Origin: Novosphingobium sp. SG919
GTDB taxonomy: Bacteria > Pseudomonadota > Alphaproteobacteria > Sphingomonadales > Sphingomonadaceae
NCBI RefSeq assembly: GCF_012932495.1
Contig: NZ_JABCNG010000001.1
Coordinates: 1 to 64,000 of the forward strand
DNA length: 64,000 nt
Direction: 5' to 3'
This document shows, one piece after another, positions 26,816 through 38,365 of this stretch. The position numbers and the translations under genes are program-made. Position 1 is the stretch's first letter. The number at the start of each line of letters is the position of its first letter. The notes beneath the pieces were generated by a model. The model made no database searches, was not told the DNA's origin, and saw only the letters and a list, made by a program, of their open reading frames with translations.

Positions 26816-27231
26816 GCGACACTCCCGAGGCAATCGTGGCCCGTGCCATGGGCCTTGTGGAGGAAAGCTTCATCGCCGCGGCCGGGCCCGGTGGGCAGAA
26901 CGTCAACAAGGTGGCGACGGCGGTGCAATTGCGCATCAACGTTTTCGCCCTGCGCCTGGCCCCGCCGGTGTTCCATCGCCTGAAGGAACTGGCGGGCAGC
27001 AAGTTCACCAGCGGCGGCGAAATCGTGCTGACCGCACGCCGCTTCCGCACGCAGGAGGCCAACCGCGAGGATGCCCGCGCGCGGCTGGCCGAATTGCTGC
27101 GTGACGCGTGCAATCTGCCGGAAAAGCGCGCCAAATCCCGCCTCAACCGCGTGGGCAAAGTGCAGCGGCTGCAAGGCAAGAAAATTCGCGGCGCGGTGAA
27201 AGCCGGGCGCGGCAAAGTGCGGCTGGATTGA
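26812..27231 (+). CDS. arfB: Alternative ribosome-rescue factor ArfB
   Basis: A peptidyl-tRNA hydrolase of the release-factor type that frees stalled ribosomes. The 139 residues contain the catalytic GGQ (AAGPGGQNVNKVAT) and a basic C-terminal tail (KKIRGAVKAGRGKVRLD) that enters the empty mRNA channel. The GTG start at 26812 overlaps the pseudouridine synthase stop. The domain I found in RF1/RF2 is absent, which separates it from release factors. Confidence 0.93.
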   Translation: MSDTPEAIVARAMGLVEESFIAAAGPGGQNVNKVATAVQLRINVFALRLAPPVFHRLKELAGSKFTSGGEIVLTARRFRTQEANREDARARLAELLRDACNLPEKRAKSRLNRVGKVQRLQGKKIRGAVKAGRGKVRLD

Positions 27232-27267
27232 GCGGCGCTGCGGCGCTTCACCTGGCAGAAAATACAA

Positions 27268-27364
27268 CGTCACCCCGGATTTGATCCGGGGTCCCGCTTG
27301 TTCTGGGCGCCTCGCACCACCGCTCAAAGAAAAAGCGGGACCCCGGGTCAAGCCCGGGGTGACG
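27268..27364. repeat. Long inverted repeat of REP/BIME type
   Basis: CGTCACCCCGG-TTTGAT-CCGGGGTCCCGCTT on the left, and AAGCGGGACCCCGGG-TCAA-GCCCGGGGTGACG on the right. Each arm is itself a palindrome and the two are inverted copies. It sits between the convergent arfB and rimO genes, where it probably also ends both transcripts. Confidence 0.8.
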
Positions 27365-27387
27365 AGGGGATGGGAGCGGCGCGGAGT

Positions 27388-28803
27388 TTACCCCGCGATC
27401 ACTCCGAACAGGTCGTGCGCGTCGGCCTCTTCCACCACCACATCGACGAAATCGCCGGCCTTGAGGCTTTCGGACACGTTGCGCAGATAGACGGCGCCGT
27501 CGATTTCAGGGGCATCGGCCTGGCTGCGGCCGGTGGCGCCGATGTCGCCATCCTCGTCCGGCTCGCCCACATCGTCGATGATCACGCGCAGGGTGCGGCC
27601 CACCTTGGCGGCCAGGCGCGCGGCGCTGATCGCTTCGGTCTTGGCCATGATCCGGGCATAGCGCTCTTCCTTCACCGCGTCGGGCACGGGATCTGGCAGA
27701 GTGTTGGCCGCGGCGCCTTCGACGGGTTCGAACCGGAACGCGCCGACGCGATCGAGTTGCGCTTCATCCAGCCAGTCGAGCAGGTACTGGAAATCCTCTT
27801 CGGTCTCGCCGGGGAAGCCGACGACGAAGCTGGAGCGGATGGCCAGATCGGGGCAGATGTCGCGCCAGGCCTTGATCCGGTCGAGCACCTTGGCTTCGTT
27901 GGCCGGGCGCTTCATCGCGCGCAGCACTTTGGGGCTGGCGTGCTGGAACGGGATGTCGAGATAGGGCGTGAGCAGCCCTTGCGCCATCAGCGGGATGACC
28001 TGGTCGACATGCGGATAGGGATAGACATAGTGCAACCGCACCCAGGGCACCTGGCCATCGGGCGTGCGCAGTTGGCCCAGTTCGCGCGCGAGGTCGGTCA
28101 TGTGGGTGCGCACTTCGCGGCCCTTCCACTGCCTCGTTTCGTGGCGCACGTCCACGCCATAGGCCGAGGTATCCTGGCTGATCACCAGCAGTTCGCGGGT
28201 GCCCGCCGCCACCAGCTTTTCCGCCTCGCGCAGCACGGCGTCGATCCGCCGGCTGGCCAGCTTGCCGCGCAGATCGGGAATGATGCAGAACGAGCAGGCG
28301 TGGTTGCAGCCCTCTGAAATCTTGAGATAGCTGTAGTGGCGCGGGGTGAGCTTGACGCCGCCCATGTCGTCCAATGCCTGCGGGATCAGGTCGAAGTATG
28401 GCCCCATCGCCGGTGGCGCGGCCTCGTGCACCGCTTCCACCACGGCTTCGTACTGGTGCGCGCCGGTCACGGCGAGCACGTCGGGGAAGCGGGCGCGGAT
28501 CACTTCGGCTTCGTTGCCCATGCACCCGGTCACGATCACGCGGCCGTTTTCGGCAATCGCCTCGCCGATCGCGGCCAGGCTTTCCTCCTTGGCGGAATCG
28601 AGGAACCCGCACGTGTTGACCAGCACCACGTCGGCCCCGGCATAATCGGCGCTCATGGCATAGCCATCGGCGCGCAGGCGGGTGAGGATGCGTTCGGAAT
28701 CGACCAGCGCCTTGGGGCAGCCCAGGCTGACCATGCCCACGCGCTTGGGCTCGGGGGCGGGGGTGGCGGAATTTTCGCGGGAATCGGGGGGAAGTGTGGC
28801 CAT
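27388..28803 (-). CDS. rimO: Ribosomal protein S12 methylthiotransferase RimO
   Basis: A radical-SAM enzyme adding a methylthio group to an aspartate of protein S12. The 471 residues comprise an N-terminal UPF0004 domain ([17 protein letters not shown] with two further Cys), the radical-SAM motif [15 protein letters not shown] (CxxxCxxC), and a C-terminal TRAM domain. The ATG at 28803 is chosen over upstream ATGs that lie before the family's N-terminus. Confidence 0.95.
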   Translation of the reverse strand: MATLPPDSRENSATPAPEPKRVGMVSLGCPKALVDSERILTRLRADGYAMSADYAGADVVLVNTCGFLDSAKEESLAAIGEAIAENGRVIVTGCMGNEAEVIRARFPDVLAVTGAHQYEAVVEAVHEAAPPAMGPYFDLIPQALDDMGGVKLTPRHYSYLKISEGCNHACSFCIIPDLRGKLASRRIDAVLREAEKLVAAGTRELLVISQDTSAYGVDVRHETRQWKGREVRTHMTDLARELGQLRTPDGQVPWVRLHYVYPYPHVDQVIPLMAQGLLTPYLDIPFQHASPKVLRAMKRPANEAKVLDRIKAWRDICPDLAIRSSFVVGFPGETEEDFQYLLDWLDEAQLDRVGAFRFEPVEGAAANTLPDPVPDAVKEERYARIMAKTEAISAARLAAKVGRTLRVIIDDVGEPDEDGDIGATGRSQADAPEIDGAVYLRNVSESLKAGDFVDVVVEEADAHDLFGVIAG

Positions 28804-28989
28804 TGTGGGCGCGCCCATACGCGCAAATCGCGGCCACGTCATCCTATCATCGGTTTTCCCCGGCGGCACGCCGATTGCTGCGATGGGGCGTGAAGGGAAA
28901 GCGATGACTTCCTGATGCATGTTTGCGCTTTGGCGCTGCCGGGTCTAGGCACTGCGACATACGGGGGCGCCGCACAGGAAAGAGGTGCA

Positions 28990-29403
28990 ATGGGTCCGGT
29001 AAACTGGTTGGCAGTCGTAATGGCCGTGGTGGCGGCCTTGGTGGTGCAGGGCCTGTGGTATGGCCCGCTGTTCGGCCGCGCGCGCCTGGCGGAAGTGGGG
29101 CCCGGTGGCCTGGGCCTGCGTGCCGCGCCGGGGCGCACCCTGGCGCTCACCGCCGTGCTGCTGCTGGTCACGTCGTCGATGATGGGCCACATGTTCGCGC
29201 GCGTCGGTGCCGGCACGCTGGCGGTCAAGCCCTGGCTCTATTTCATGATGTCCGGCGGCCTGGCCGGCGCCTTCGTGATCCCGTCGCTGTGGATCAGCTA
29301 TACCCAGCAGCGTGTTTCCACCCGCCTGGCCCTGATCGATGCCGGCTGCGTCATGCTGTGCTACCTGGCAATGGGCACGGTGTTCTGGCTGTTGGGGCAT
29401 TGA
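28990..29403 (+). CDS. DUF1761-like membrane protein
   Basis: A 137-residue protein with four predicted membrane helices (VNWLAVVMAVVAALVVQGLW first, VMLCYLAMGTVFWLLG last). This pattern and the WYGPLFG motif fit DUF1761, whose function is not known. AGAGG lies 5 nt before the ATG. Confidence 0.75.
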   Translation: MGPVNWLAVVMAVVAALVVQGLWYGPLFGRARLAEVGPGGLGLRAAPGRTLALTAVLLLVTSSMMGHMFARVGAGTLAVKPWLYFMMSGGLAGAFVIPSLWISYTQQRVSTRLALIDAGCVMLCYLAMGTVFWLLGH

Positions 29404-29448
29404 GGCTGGCTTAGGCCTTTCGCCAACACAACATCCTCTCACAAACCC

Positions 29449-30255
29449 CTACAACCGCACCGGCAGATAAGGCGCGGGATCGCGCGGCACGTTGTCGCGG
29501 CGCAACTCGAAATGCAGCGTCGGCTTTTTCGCTTCGCCGCTCTTGCCGATGCGGGCGATGGCCGCACGCGCGGCAACCTGCTGGCCTTCCCTGACCTGCA
29601 CTTGCCCGAGATAGGCATAGGCGGTGACCCAGCCGCCGCCATGATCGATCAGGATCAACTGGCCAAAACGTTCGGGTTCGGTGCCGGCAAAGATCACGCG
29701 GCCGGCCGCGGCGGCGTGGACGGTGGTGCCAGCCAGTGCGGCCAGGTCGATGCCGTTGTTGGGCCGTGTGCCGGTGCGGCCGGTCACCGGCACGCCATAG
29801 CGGCCCATGATCGCGCCCGATGTCGGCCAGGCCAGGCGCGGGGCGCCGGCCTCGCGCGCGTGGCTGGGCGCAGGCGTGGGCGCCGGGCGAGGCGGCGGCG
29901 CAGGGCGGATCACCGGTGGCGGGCGGCGCACGGGTGCCTGGGCCGCGACCGGTGGCGGCGGCGGAGGGGGCGGGGCAGAAGCCGGGGAGGGCCGGCGCAG
30001 CACTTGCCCCTGCGCAATCAGATAGGGCAGCGGCACGCGATTTTCTGCCGCCAGCGCTTCCATCGAAACGCCCATGCGCCGGGCGATCGCGGCAAAGGTG
30101 TCGCCCGGCTGGACCACATAGGTCCAGGCGATGATCGGGCTCTCATAGGGCGGGGGCGCGCTGGCCTTCTGCGCCGCCAGCGGCGCAGAAGGCAAAAGCA
30201 GGGCCGGCAGCAGCGCGCGCAGCAAGCCCTTACCGTGCCGCTGCGCGCCCGCCAC
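29449..30255 (-). CDS. LysM and degenerate LytM (M23) protein, NlpD-like
   Basis: Probably a periplasmic activator of cell-wall amidases and not a peptidase. The 268 residues hold a signal peptide (LLRALLPALLLPSAPLAAQ), a LysM domain (YVVQPGDTFAAIARRM), a Pro-rich linker of about 60 residues, and an M23/LytM domain. Active-site ligands are lost: HxxxD is NNGID, and HLHFE is TLHFE. The same losses occur in NlpD and EnvC. The GTG start at 30255 lies 2 nt after the serS stop, so the two genes form an operon, as in the conserved serS/surE/nlpD neighbourhood. Confidence 0.85.
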   Translation of the reverse strand: MAGAQRHGKGLLRALLPALLLPSAPLAAQKASAPPPYESPIIAWTYVVQPGDTFAAIARRMGVSMEALAAENRVPLPYLIAQGQVLRRPSPASAPPPPPPPPVAAQAPVRRPPPVIRPAPPPRPAPTPAPSHAREAGAPRLAWPTSGAIMGRYGVPVTGRTGTRPNNGIDLAALAGTTVHAAAAGRVIFAGTEPERFGQLILIDHGGGWVTAYAYLGQVQVREGQQVAARAAIARIGKSGEAKKPTLHFELRRDNVPRDPAPYLPVRL

Positions 30256-30257
30256 GA

Positions 30258-32786
<2,529 letters not shown>

Positions 32787-35750
32787 ATGCGATCGAGATC
32801 TCACCTTTTCCGGGGTTCGGCGGGCCTTGGCGCGCTGACGATGGTGCTGCTGTCGTCGGCTGCGGCGGCGCAGGACTATGTCGCGCCGCTGCCAGCCAAT
32901 CCCGCCGTTTCGCCCGACACCTCGGACGGTGCGATCGTCGTCACCGGCACACGCATCAAGCGGGCCGACCTGCAAAGCAACAGCCCGCTCAGCGTGGTGA
33001 GCGCCCAGGAACTGCAATACCAGGGCAACACCAATGTCGAAGACGCGCTCAACCGCATGCCGCAGTTCACCGCCGACGCGAACGACAACGTGTCCAACGG
33101 GTCTGACGGCACGGCGCAGATCAACTTGCGCAACCTCGGCGCCAACCGCGTGCTGACCTTGCTCAACGGCCAGCGCATGCTGCCCGGCCAGGCGATGGAC
33201 ATCAACTTCGTGCCTTCGGCGCTGATCGAGCGGATCGACGTGGTCACGGGCGGCGCATCGGCGGTCTATGGCTCTGACGCCATTTCGGGCGTGGTCAACT
33301 TCATCCTGCGCGACAAGCTGGAAGGGCTGCGCGTCGATGCCCAGGGCAGCATCAACAACCATCACAACAACAATGCCTATGTGCGCGGCCTGCAATCCGC
33401 GCGCGGCTATGAAACAGCGCCCAACTGGGTGACCGACGGCGGCAAGGTGGATGTGAACGGCGCCTTTGGCCACAGCTTTGCCGGCGGGCGCGGCCATGTC
33501 ACGGTCTATGGCGGCTATCGCAAGACCAACCCGGTGCTGCAATCCTCGCGCGATTATTCGGCCTGTGCGCTCAACCAGGCGGACGATGTGGGCACGGGGT
33601 TGGCCTGCGGGGGTTCGTCCAACACCACCTATGGCACCTTCGTGCCGCTGACCGGGCCCAGCGCCGGATCGGGCTACATCACCAATGCCAAGGATGGCTC
33701 CAAGACCTGGGTGCCTTACGATTCATCCTATGCCTACAACTACACGCCCACCAACTACATCCAGCGGCAGGACACGCGCTATACCGGCGGTGGCTTCCTC
33801 AGCTTCGACGTGTCGGATGCGGCCAAGCTCACCGGCTCGCTCATGTACATGGACGACCAGACCCATTCGCAAGTGGCACCCTCGGCCCTGTTCCTGGGCA
33901 CGTCGTTCAACATCAACTGCGACAATCCGCTGATGAGCGCGAGCCAGGCGACCGCACTGTGCGGCGCGGCGGCGGGCACGAGCCAGACCGAAAGCACGCT
34001 GATCGGCTATCGCCTCAACAACGATTTCTCGCGCCGCGACGATCTGCGCCACAAGGACTATCGCTATAACCTGGGGGTGCAGGGCGATCTCGGCCACGGC
34101 TTCAGCTATAACGTGGACTACATGTTCGCCCTGGTCCGCTACAACGAGACCTACAGCAACAACGTGGACAACGTGAAAGCGCAGCGCGCGCTCAACGTGG
34201 TCAATGTCAACGGCACGCCCACCTGCCAGTCGGTGATCGACGGCACCGATCCCGATTGCGTGCCGATCGACGTGTTCCAGGCCAACGGCATCACCTCCGC
34301 CCAGGCCAAGTACCTGTTCAGCAACAGCAACACCGCCAGCCGCAACAGCCTGCGCCAGGTCACCGCCGGGCTCAACGGCGATCTGGGCACGTTCGGCATC
34401 AAGACGCCTTGGGCCAAGAATGGCGTGGCCATCGCGCTGGGCGTGGAAAACCGCAAGGAAACCCTGCTGTTCACTGCCGATGCCGTGGCCAAGCAGGGCG
34501 GCACCACCGACGCCGATGGCGAAATCAGCGTGTGGGAAGGCTATGGCGAAGTAGAAGTGCCGATCCTGGAGGACGTGCCCTTTGCCCACCGCCTCACGCT
34601 CAACGGCGGCCTGCGCTATTCCTCGTACACCAACGACCAACTCTCCAGCGGCAATCATTCGGCCTATCGCGTGTGGACCTACAAGGGCGAACTGGCCTGG
34701 GCGCCCGATACCACGGTGCGCCTGCGCACCAGCTACAACCGTGCCATCCGCGCGCCCAACATTACCGAACTGTTCGGCTCGCAAAGCGTGGGCAACGTCT
34801 CGCTCAGCGATCCGTGCGCGGGCACCGATCCCACCGCTTCGGCCACGGCCTGCGCGGCCACCGGTGTAACCGCCGCCCAATATGGCACGGGCGCGGTGAT
34901 CCAGTGCCCGGCCGATACCTGTTCTCAGCTCTCGGGCGGCAACCCGGCGCTCAAGCCGGAAAAGGCCGATACGATCACCGTGGGCCTGGTGCTGACGCCT
35001 GCGGACTTGCGCAATTTCTCGGTCTCGGTGGATTATTACCACATCAAGGTGAAGGACTATATCTCCACCATCGATCCCTCGCTGATCGTGTCGCAGTGCG
35101 TGTCGACGGGCGATCCCTATTACTGCGGGCTGTTCCACCGCGATCCGCAATCGGGCGCGATCTTCGGCACCAACGGCTATATCGTCTCCACCACGCTCAA
35201 CACCGGTTCGCTCAAGACCGACGGCATCGATCTCAACATCGATTACATGCGCGATCTGGGCCGGATCGGCCGCCTCAGCTTCAACTTCGCCGGCACCTTC
35301 CTGCTCAGCCAGGTGAACGAGCCGCTGCCGGGCCTGGGCACCTATGATTGCAAGGGCTATTTCGGCTATACCTGCGGCCAGCCCAACCCGGAATGGCGCC
35401 ACAATGCCCGCCTCACCTGGTCGGCCCCGCGCGAGGTGGCCACCGTGTCGCTCGCCTGGCGCCACATCGGCGGTACGCGCCTGTCGAGCACGTCGAGCAA
35501 CAGCTTCCTCACCGGCACGGGCAGCCTGATCAACGGGCGCATCAAGTCCTACGACTATATCGACCTGGCGATGACCGGGCGGATCAACCGGGCGATCAAC
35601 GTGCGGGCAGGCGTGAACAACCTGTTCGATCGCGATCCGCCGGCGATCGCCTCGGGCATCCTGTCCTCGTTCGGCAACGGCAACACCTATCCGGGCGTCT
35701 ATTCGGCGCTGGGCCGCAACCTGTTCGTGGGCGCCACCCTGGCGTTCTGA
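32787..35750 (+). CDS. TonB-dependent outer membrane receptor
   Basis: A 987-residue receptor with a signal peptide (GALTMVLLSSAAAAQ), a plug domain (TGTRIKRADLQSNSPLSVVS, VVTGGASAVYGSDAISGVVN) and a 22-strand barrel ending in aromatic GATLAF. The many Asn-rich loops and size match receptors for oligosaccharides or glycopeptides. It is the first gene of the hydroxyproline-glycoprotein locus and carries operator A upstream, so its substrate is probably a plant glycoprotein fragment. This is inference from context. Confidence 0.92.
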   Translation: MRSRSHLFRGSAGLGALTMVLLSSAAAAQDYVAPLPANPAVSPDTSDGAIVVTGTRIKRADLQSNSPLSVVSAQELQYQGNTNVEDALNRMPQFTADANDNVSNGSDGTAQINLRNLGANRVLTLLNGQRMLPGQAMDINFVPSALIERIDVVTGGASAVYGSDAISGVVNFILRDKLEGLRVDAQGSINNHHNNNAYVRGLQSARGYETAPNWVTDGGKVDVNGAFGHSFAGGRGHVTVYGGYRKTNPVLQSSRDYSACALNQADDVGTGLACGGSSNTTYGTFVPLTGPSAGSGYITNAKDGSKTWVPYDSSYAYNYTPTNYIQRQDTRYTGGGFLSFDVSDAAKLTGSLMYMDDQTHSQVAPSALFLGTSFNINCDNPLMSASQATALCGAAAGTSQTESTLIGYRLNNDFSRRDDLRHKDYRYNLGVQGDLGHGFSYNVDYMFALVRYNETYSNNVDNVKAQRALNVVNVNGTPTCQSVIDGTDPDCVPIDVFQANGITSAQAKYLFSNSNTASRNSLRQVTAGLNGDLGTFGIKTPWAKNGVAIALGVENRKETLLFTADAVAKQGGTTDADGEISVWEGYGEVEVPILEDVPFAHRLTLNGGLRYSSYTNDQLSSGNHSAYRVWTYKGELAWAPDTTVRLRTSYNRAIRAPNITELFGSQSVGNVSLSDPCAGTDPTASATACAATGVTAAQYGTGAVIQCPADTCSQLSGGNPALKPEKADTITVGLVLTPADLRNFSVSVDYYHIKVKDYISTIDPSLIVSQCVSTGDPYYCGLFHRDPQSGAIFGTNGYIVSTTLNTGSLKTDGIDLNIDYMRDLGRIGRLSFNFAGTFLLSQVNEPLPGLGTYDCKGYFGYTCGQPNPEWRHNARLTWSAPREVATVSLAWRHIGGTRLSSTSSNSFLTGTGSLINGRIKSYDYIDLAMTGRINRAINVRAGVNNLFDRDPPAIASGILSSFGNGNTYPGVYSALGRNLFVGATLAF

Positions 35751-35765
35751 TCCCTGGCCAACGCA

Positions 35766-35799
35766 AAGGCCCTGGTCGCTGTGCAGCAACCAGGGCCTT
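35766..35799. terminator. Intrinsic terminator between convergent genes
   Basis: Perfect AAGGCCCTGGT/ACCAGGGCCTT stem with a 12-nt loop, placed between the TonB receptor and the M24 peptidase gene. Confidence 0.85.
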
Positions 35800-35821
35800 G
35801 TTCATTGGGGGCCGGGGTGGT

Positions 35822-37039
35822 TCAGGCGGCCAGGCCGAACGGATCGTCGATCGAATGGGCTGGCTGGGTGAACCATGCGGCGCCGGTTTCGGTGACGTGG
35901 AAATGGTCTTCCAGGCGGATGCCAAAGCGTTCTGGCAGCACGATCATCGGTTCGTTGGAAAAGCACATGCCCGGCGCCAGCGGCGTGGTATCGCCGCGCA
36001 CCAGATAGGGCCCTTCGTGGATCGACAGGCCAATGCCGTGGCCGGTGCGATGGGGCAGGCCGGGCAGGCGATAGTCCGGGCCCAGCCCGGCGCGCTCCAG
36101 CACGCGGCGGGCGGCCGCGTCGATCGCTTCGCAGGCCACGCCCGGCCGCACCGCATCGAAAGCCGCCGCTTGCGCCTCGCGCTCCAGGTTCCAGATACGG
36201 CGATGCTCGTCGCTGGGTGTGCCGAAAACATAGCTGCGCGTGATGTCAGACGTATAGCCTTGCACATAGCAGCCCGTGTCGATCAGCACGACATCGTCCT
36301 GCTCCAGCCGCCGTTCGCCCGGCAGGCCGTGGGGAAACGAGGTGCCCCGGCCGAATTCGACGATGCAGAAACTGTTGCCGGCCGCACCCAGCGCGCGATG
36401 CGCCGCCTCGATGAAGCGGGTCACTTCGCCCGCCGTGATGCCGGGGCGCAGGATGCGCGCGACGCGGCGATGCACTTCCAGTGTCATCTGCTTGGCCTGG
36501 GTCATGATCGCCAGTTCGGCGGGGGACTTGATCGCGCGGCAAGGCTCGATGATCGGCCCGCCATCGGCCAGGGCCACGCCCGGCGCGGCCGCTTGCAGGC
36601 GCAGCGCCATCTGGAACGGAAAGGCCGGATCGATCGCCAGACGCGTCACCCGCCCGCCCGACAGCAGCGCGGCCATCAGGGTGTGGGGGTTTTCGTGCTC
36701 TTCCCACGCGTGGATTTGCGCAGGAATGGCCAACTCTGCTTCGAGCGAACCCAGCTCAAAGCGCGGCGCCACAATCTGCGGGTTGCCGTCGGGCAGGATC
36801 AGCATGGCCACCAGACGCTCGCTGGCACCCCATGGCACACCGGCAAAATAGCGCAGGCTTGCCCCGGCATTGACCAGCAGCGCGTCGACGCCCTGTGCGG
36901 CCATCAGGCCCCGCGCCTTGGCCAGGCGATCATGATATTCGCCTGCGGTGATCGGCGCAGCACGCGCTGCCCAGGGTTGCAATTGCGCCAGTTCGGCTTG
37001 TGCGGTGGAGCCACCGATACCCAGCGTGGTCATGGTCAT
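35822..37039 (-). CDS. M24 family peptidase (Xaa-Pro dipeptidase/aminopeptidase type)
   Basis: A 405-residue creatinase-fold protein with an N-terminal creatinase domain and a C-terminal pita-bread domain. The metal ligands are present: two Asp in VLIDTGCYVQGYTSDITRSY, His in TGHGIGLSIHEG, Glu in FSNEPMIVL and Glu in IRLEDHFHV. Such enzymes cut peptide bonds next to proline, and here probably next to hydroxyproline. There is no signal peptide, so it acts in the cytoplasm. It is the last gene of the minus-strand unit (secreted protein, D-amino-acid dehydrogenase, peptidase). Confidence 0.88.
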   Translation of the reverse strand: MTMTTLGIGGSTAQAELAQLQPWAARAAPITAGEYHDRLAKARGLMAAQGVDALLVNAGASLRYFAGVPWGASERLVAMLILPDGNPQIVAPRFELGSLEAELAIPAQIHAWEEHENPHTLMAALLSGGRVTRLAIDPAFPFQMALRLQAAAPGVALADGGPIIEPCRAIKSPAELAIMTQAKQMTLEVHRRVARILRPGITAGEVTRFIEAAHRALGAAGNSFCIVEFGRGTSFPHGLPGERRLEQDDVVLIDTGCYVQGYTSDITRSYVFGTPSDEHRRIWNLEREAQAAAFDAVRPGVACEAIDAAARRVLERAGLGPDYRLPGLPHRTGHGIGLSIHEGPYLVRGDTTPLAPGMCFSNEPMIVLPERFGIRLEDHFHVTETGAAWFTQPAHSIDDPFGLAA

Positions 37040-37066
37040 GATCCTTTGGTGAAAGCGGAAAACGGG

Positions 37067-38326
37067 TCAGGCAAAGCGATCGAGATCGAACGGCGCCAGA
37101 TCGATCGCGGGTGCGGTGCCGTCCACCAGGTCTGCCACGATGCGCGCGGTGGCCGGCGCCAGGGTCAGCCCCAGGTGCTGGTGGCCAAAGGCATAGACCA
37201 GATTGGCGGCGCGGGTGCTGCGGCCAATGGCGGGCAGGTAATCGGGCAGGGTGGGGCGCGCGCCCATCCATTCGCGGTGCGTGGTCTCGAACGGCAGGTT
37301 CAGGGCCCTGATGCGATGGCGCAGCGCCTGCCATTTGCGCGGGTCCGGGGGGGAATCCGGGCGGGCCAGTTCGACAAAGCTGGACGCACGCACCCCATCG
37401 GCAAAGCGCGTGACGATCATCGCATGGTCCTCGAACACCACGGGCGGCAGTTCGGCTGGCCAGTGTGCGCCTGCGGCGTGAAGGTGATAGCCGCGCTCGG
37501 CAATCATCGGCACGGTATGGCCCAGGGCCTGCGCCAGCGGGCGGGATCCGATCCCCGCAGCCAGCACGACGACGTCGTCAGGGGGGCTGCCCACCACCCG
37601 GCAATGGCCCAGTGCCGTTCGCTCCAGGCGCGCCGGGCCATCGCGCCAGCGGCCGCCGGCCGCGGCAAAGGCTGCATGCAGCGCGGCAAACACCGCGGCG
37701 TGCCCGACGATGCGCCCGCTGCCGATACAGCGGATCGCCCCGGCCGGACGCCGCCCGATGAGCGCGGCGATTTCGTCCAATTCGCCTGCGTCGGCAGGAC
37801 GAAACCGCGCGGTCGGCGTGTCGAGTCCCAGCCAGCCCGCCGCGCCCGCCTTGGCGCGGGCGGGATCGGACCACACGACCAGGTGGCCATCCTGGCGCAG
37901 CAGGCCCGGCGCGTCGAGCCGCTGGGCGAGTGCCTGCCAGGCCGGCATGGCATCGGCCATCAGGGCGGCAAGCGCGGCGCGCCCGGCGGCAAAGCGGCCG
38001 GGGGTGCTGGCGGCCAAGAGGCGCAGCCCGAACGGCAGCCACGCCCCCGCGTCGCGCGGGGGCAAAGACAGCGCGGCGCCCTGTCCCCACAACCGGCGCG
38101 GCAGGGCGCGCAAAGCGGCGGGGGAAGCCAGCGGCTCCACCTGCTCCACCGCGATGTGCCCGGCATTGCCCCACGATGCCGAATGTCCGCGTCCGGCGCG
38201 CGTGCCGCTATCGGCATCATGGATGGTGACAGCATGGCCACGGTCTTGCAGCGCCAACGCAATGGTCAGGCCAACGATGCCGCCGCCGATCACGGCGATG
38301 GAAGCAGGGCGGGAAGAGGCAGGCAT
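37067..38326 (-). CDS. FAD-dependent D-amino-acid dehydrogenase (probable D-hydroxyproline dehydrogenase)
   Basis: A 419-residue DAO-fold flavoprotein with the Rossmann motif IAVIGGGIVGLTIALALQDRG at the N-terminus and a C-terminal PAIGRSTRAANLVYAFGHQHLGLTLAPATA typical of DadA-like enzymes. With a 4-hydroxyproline epimerase and a DapA-family deaminase in the same locus, it most likely oxidises cis-4-hydroxy-D-proline to pyrroline-4-hydroxy-2-carboxylate. Glycine or general D-amino-acid oxidation is the alternative. It lies in the operon started by the secreted protein at 41116. Confidence 0.85.
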   Translation of the reverse strand: MPASSRPASIAVIGGGIVGLTIALALQDRGHAVTIHDADSGTRAGRGHSASWGNAGHIAVEQVEPLASPAALRALPRRLWGQGAALSLPPRDAGAWLPFGLRLLAASTPGRFAAGRAALAALMADAMPAWQALAQRLDAPGLLRQDGHLVVWSDPARAKAGAAGWLGLDTPTARFRPADAGELDEIAALIGRRPAGAIRCIGSGRIVGHAAVFAALHAAFAAAGGRWRDGPARLERTALGHCRVVGSPPDDVVVLAAGIGSRPLAQALGHTVPMIAERGYHLHAAGAHWPAELPPVVFEDHAMIVTRFADGVRASSFVELARPDSPPDPRKWQALRHRIRALNLPFETTHREWMGARPTLPDYLPAIGRSTRAANLVYAFGHQHLGLTLAPATARIVADLVDGTAPAIDLAPFDLDRFA

Positions 38327-38365
38327 CGCTGAAATCCAATAGAGGTTGCGATCGGGCGCGCAAGC

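Noticed and set aside
35348..38332. A 994-codon open frame on the plus strand
   Set aside because: It overlaps the TonB receptor end and is antisense to the M24 peptidase and dehydrogenase genes; no recognisable domain.
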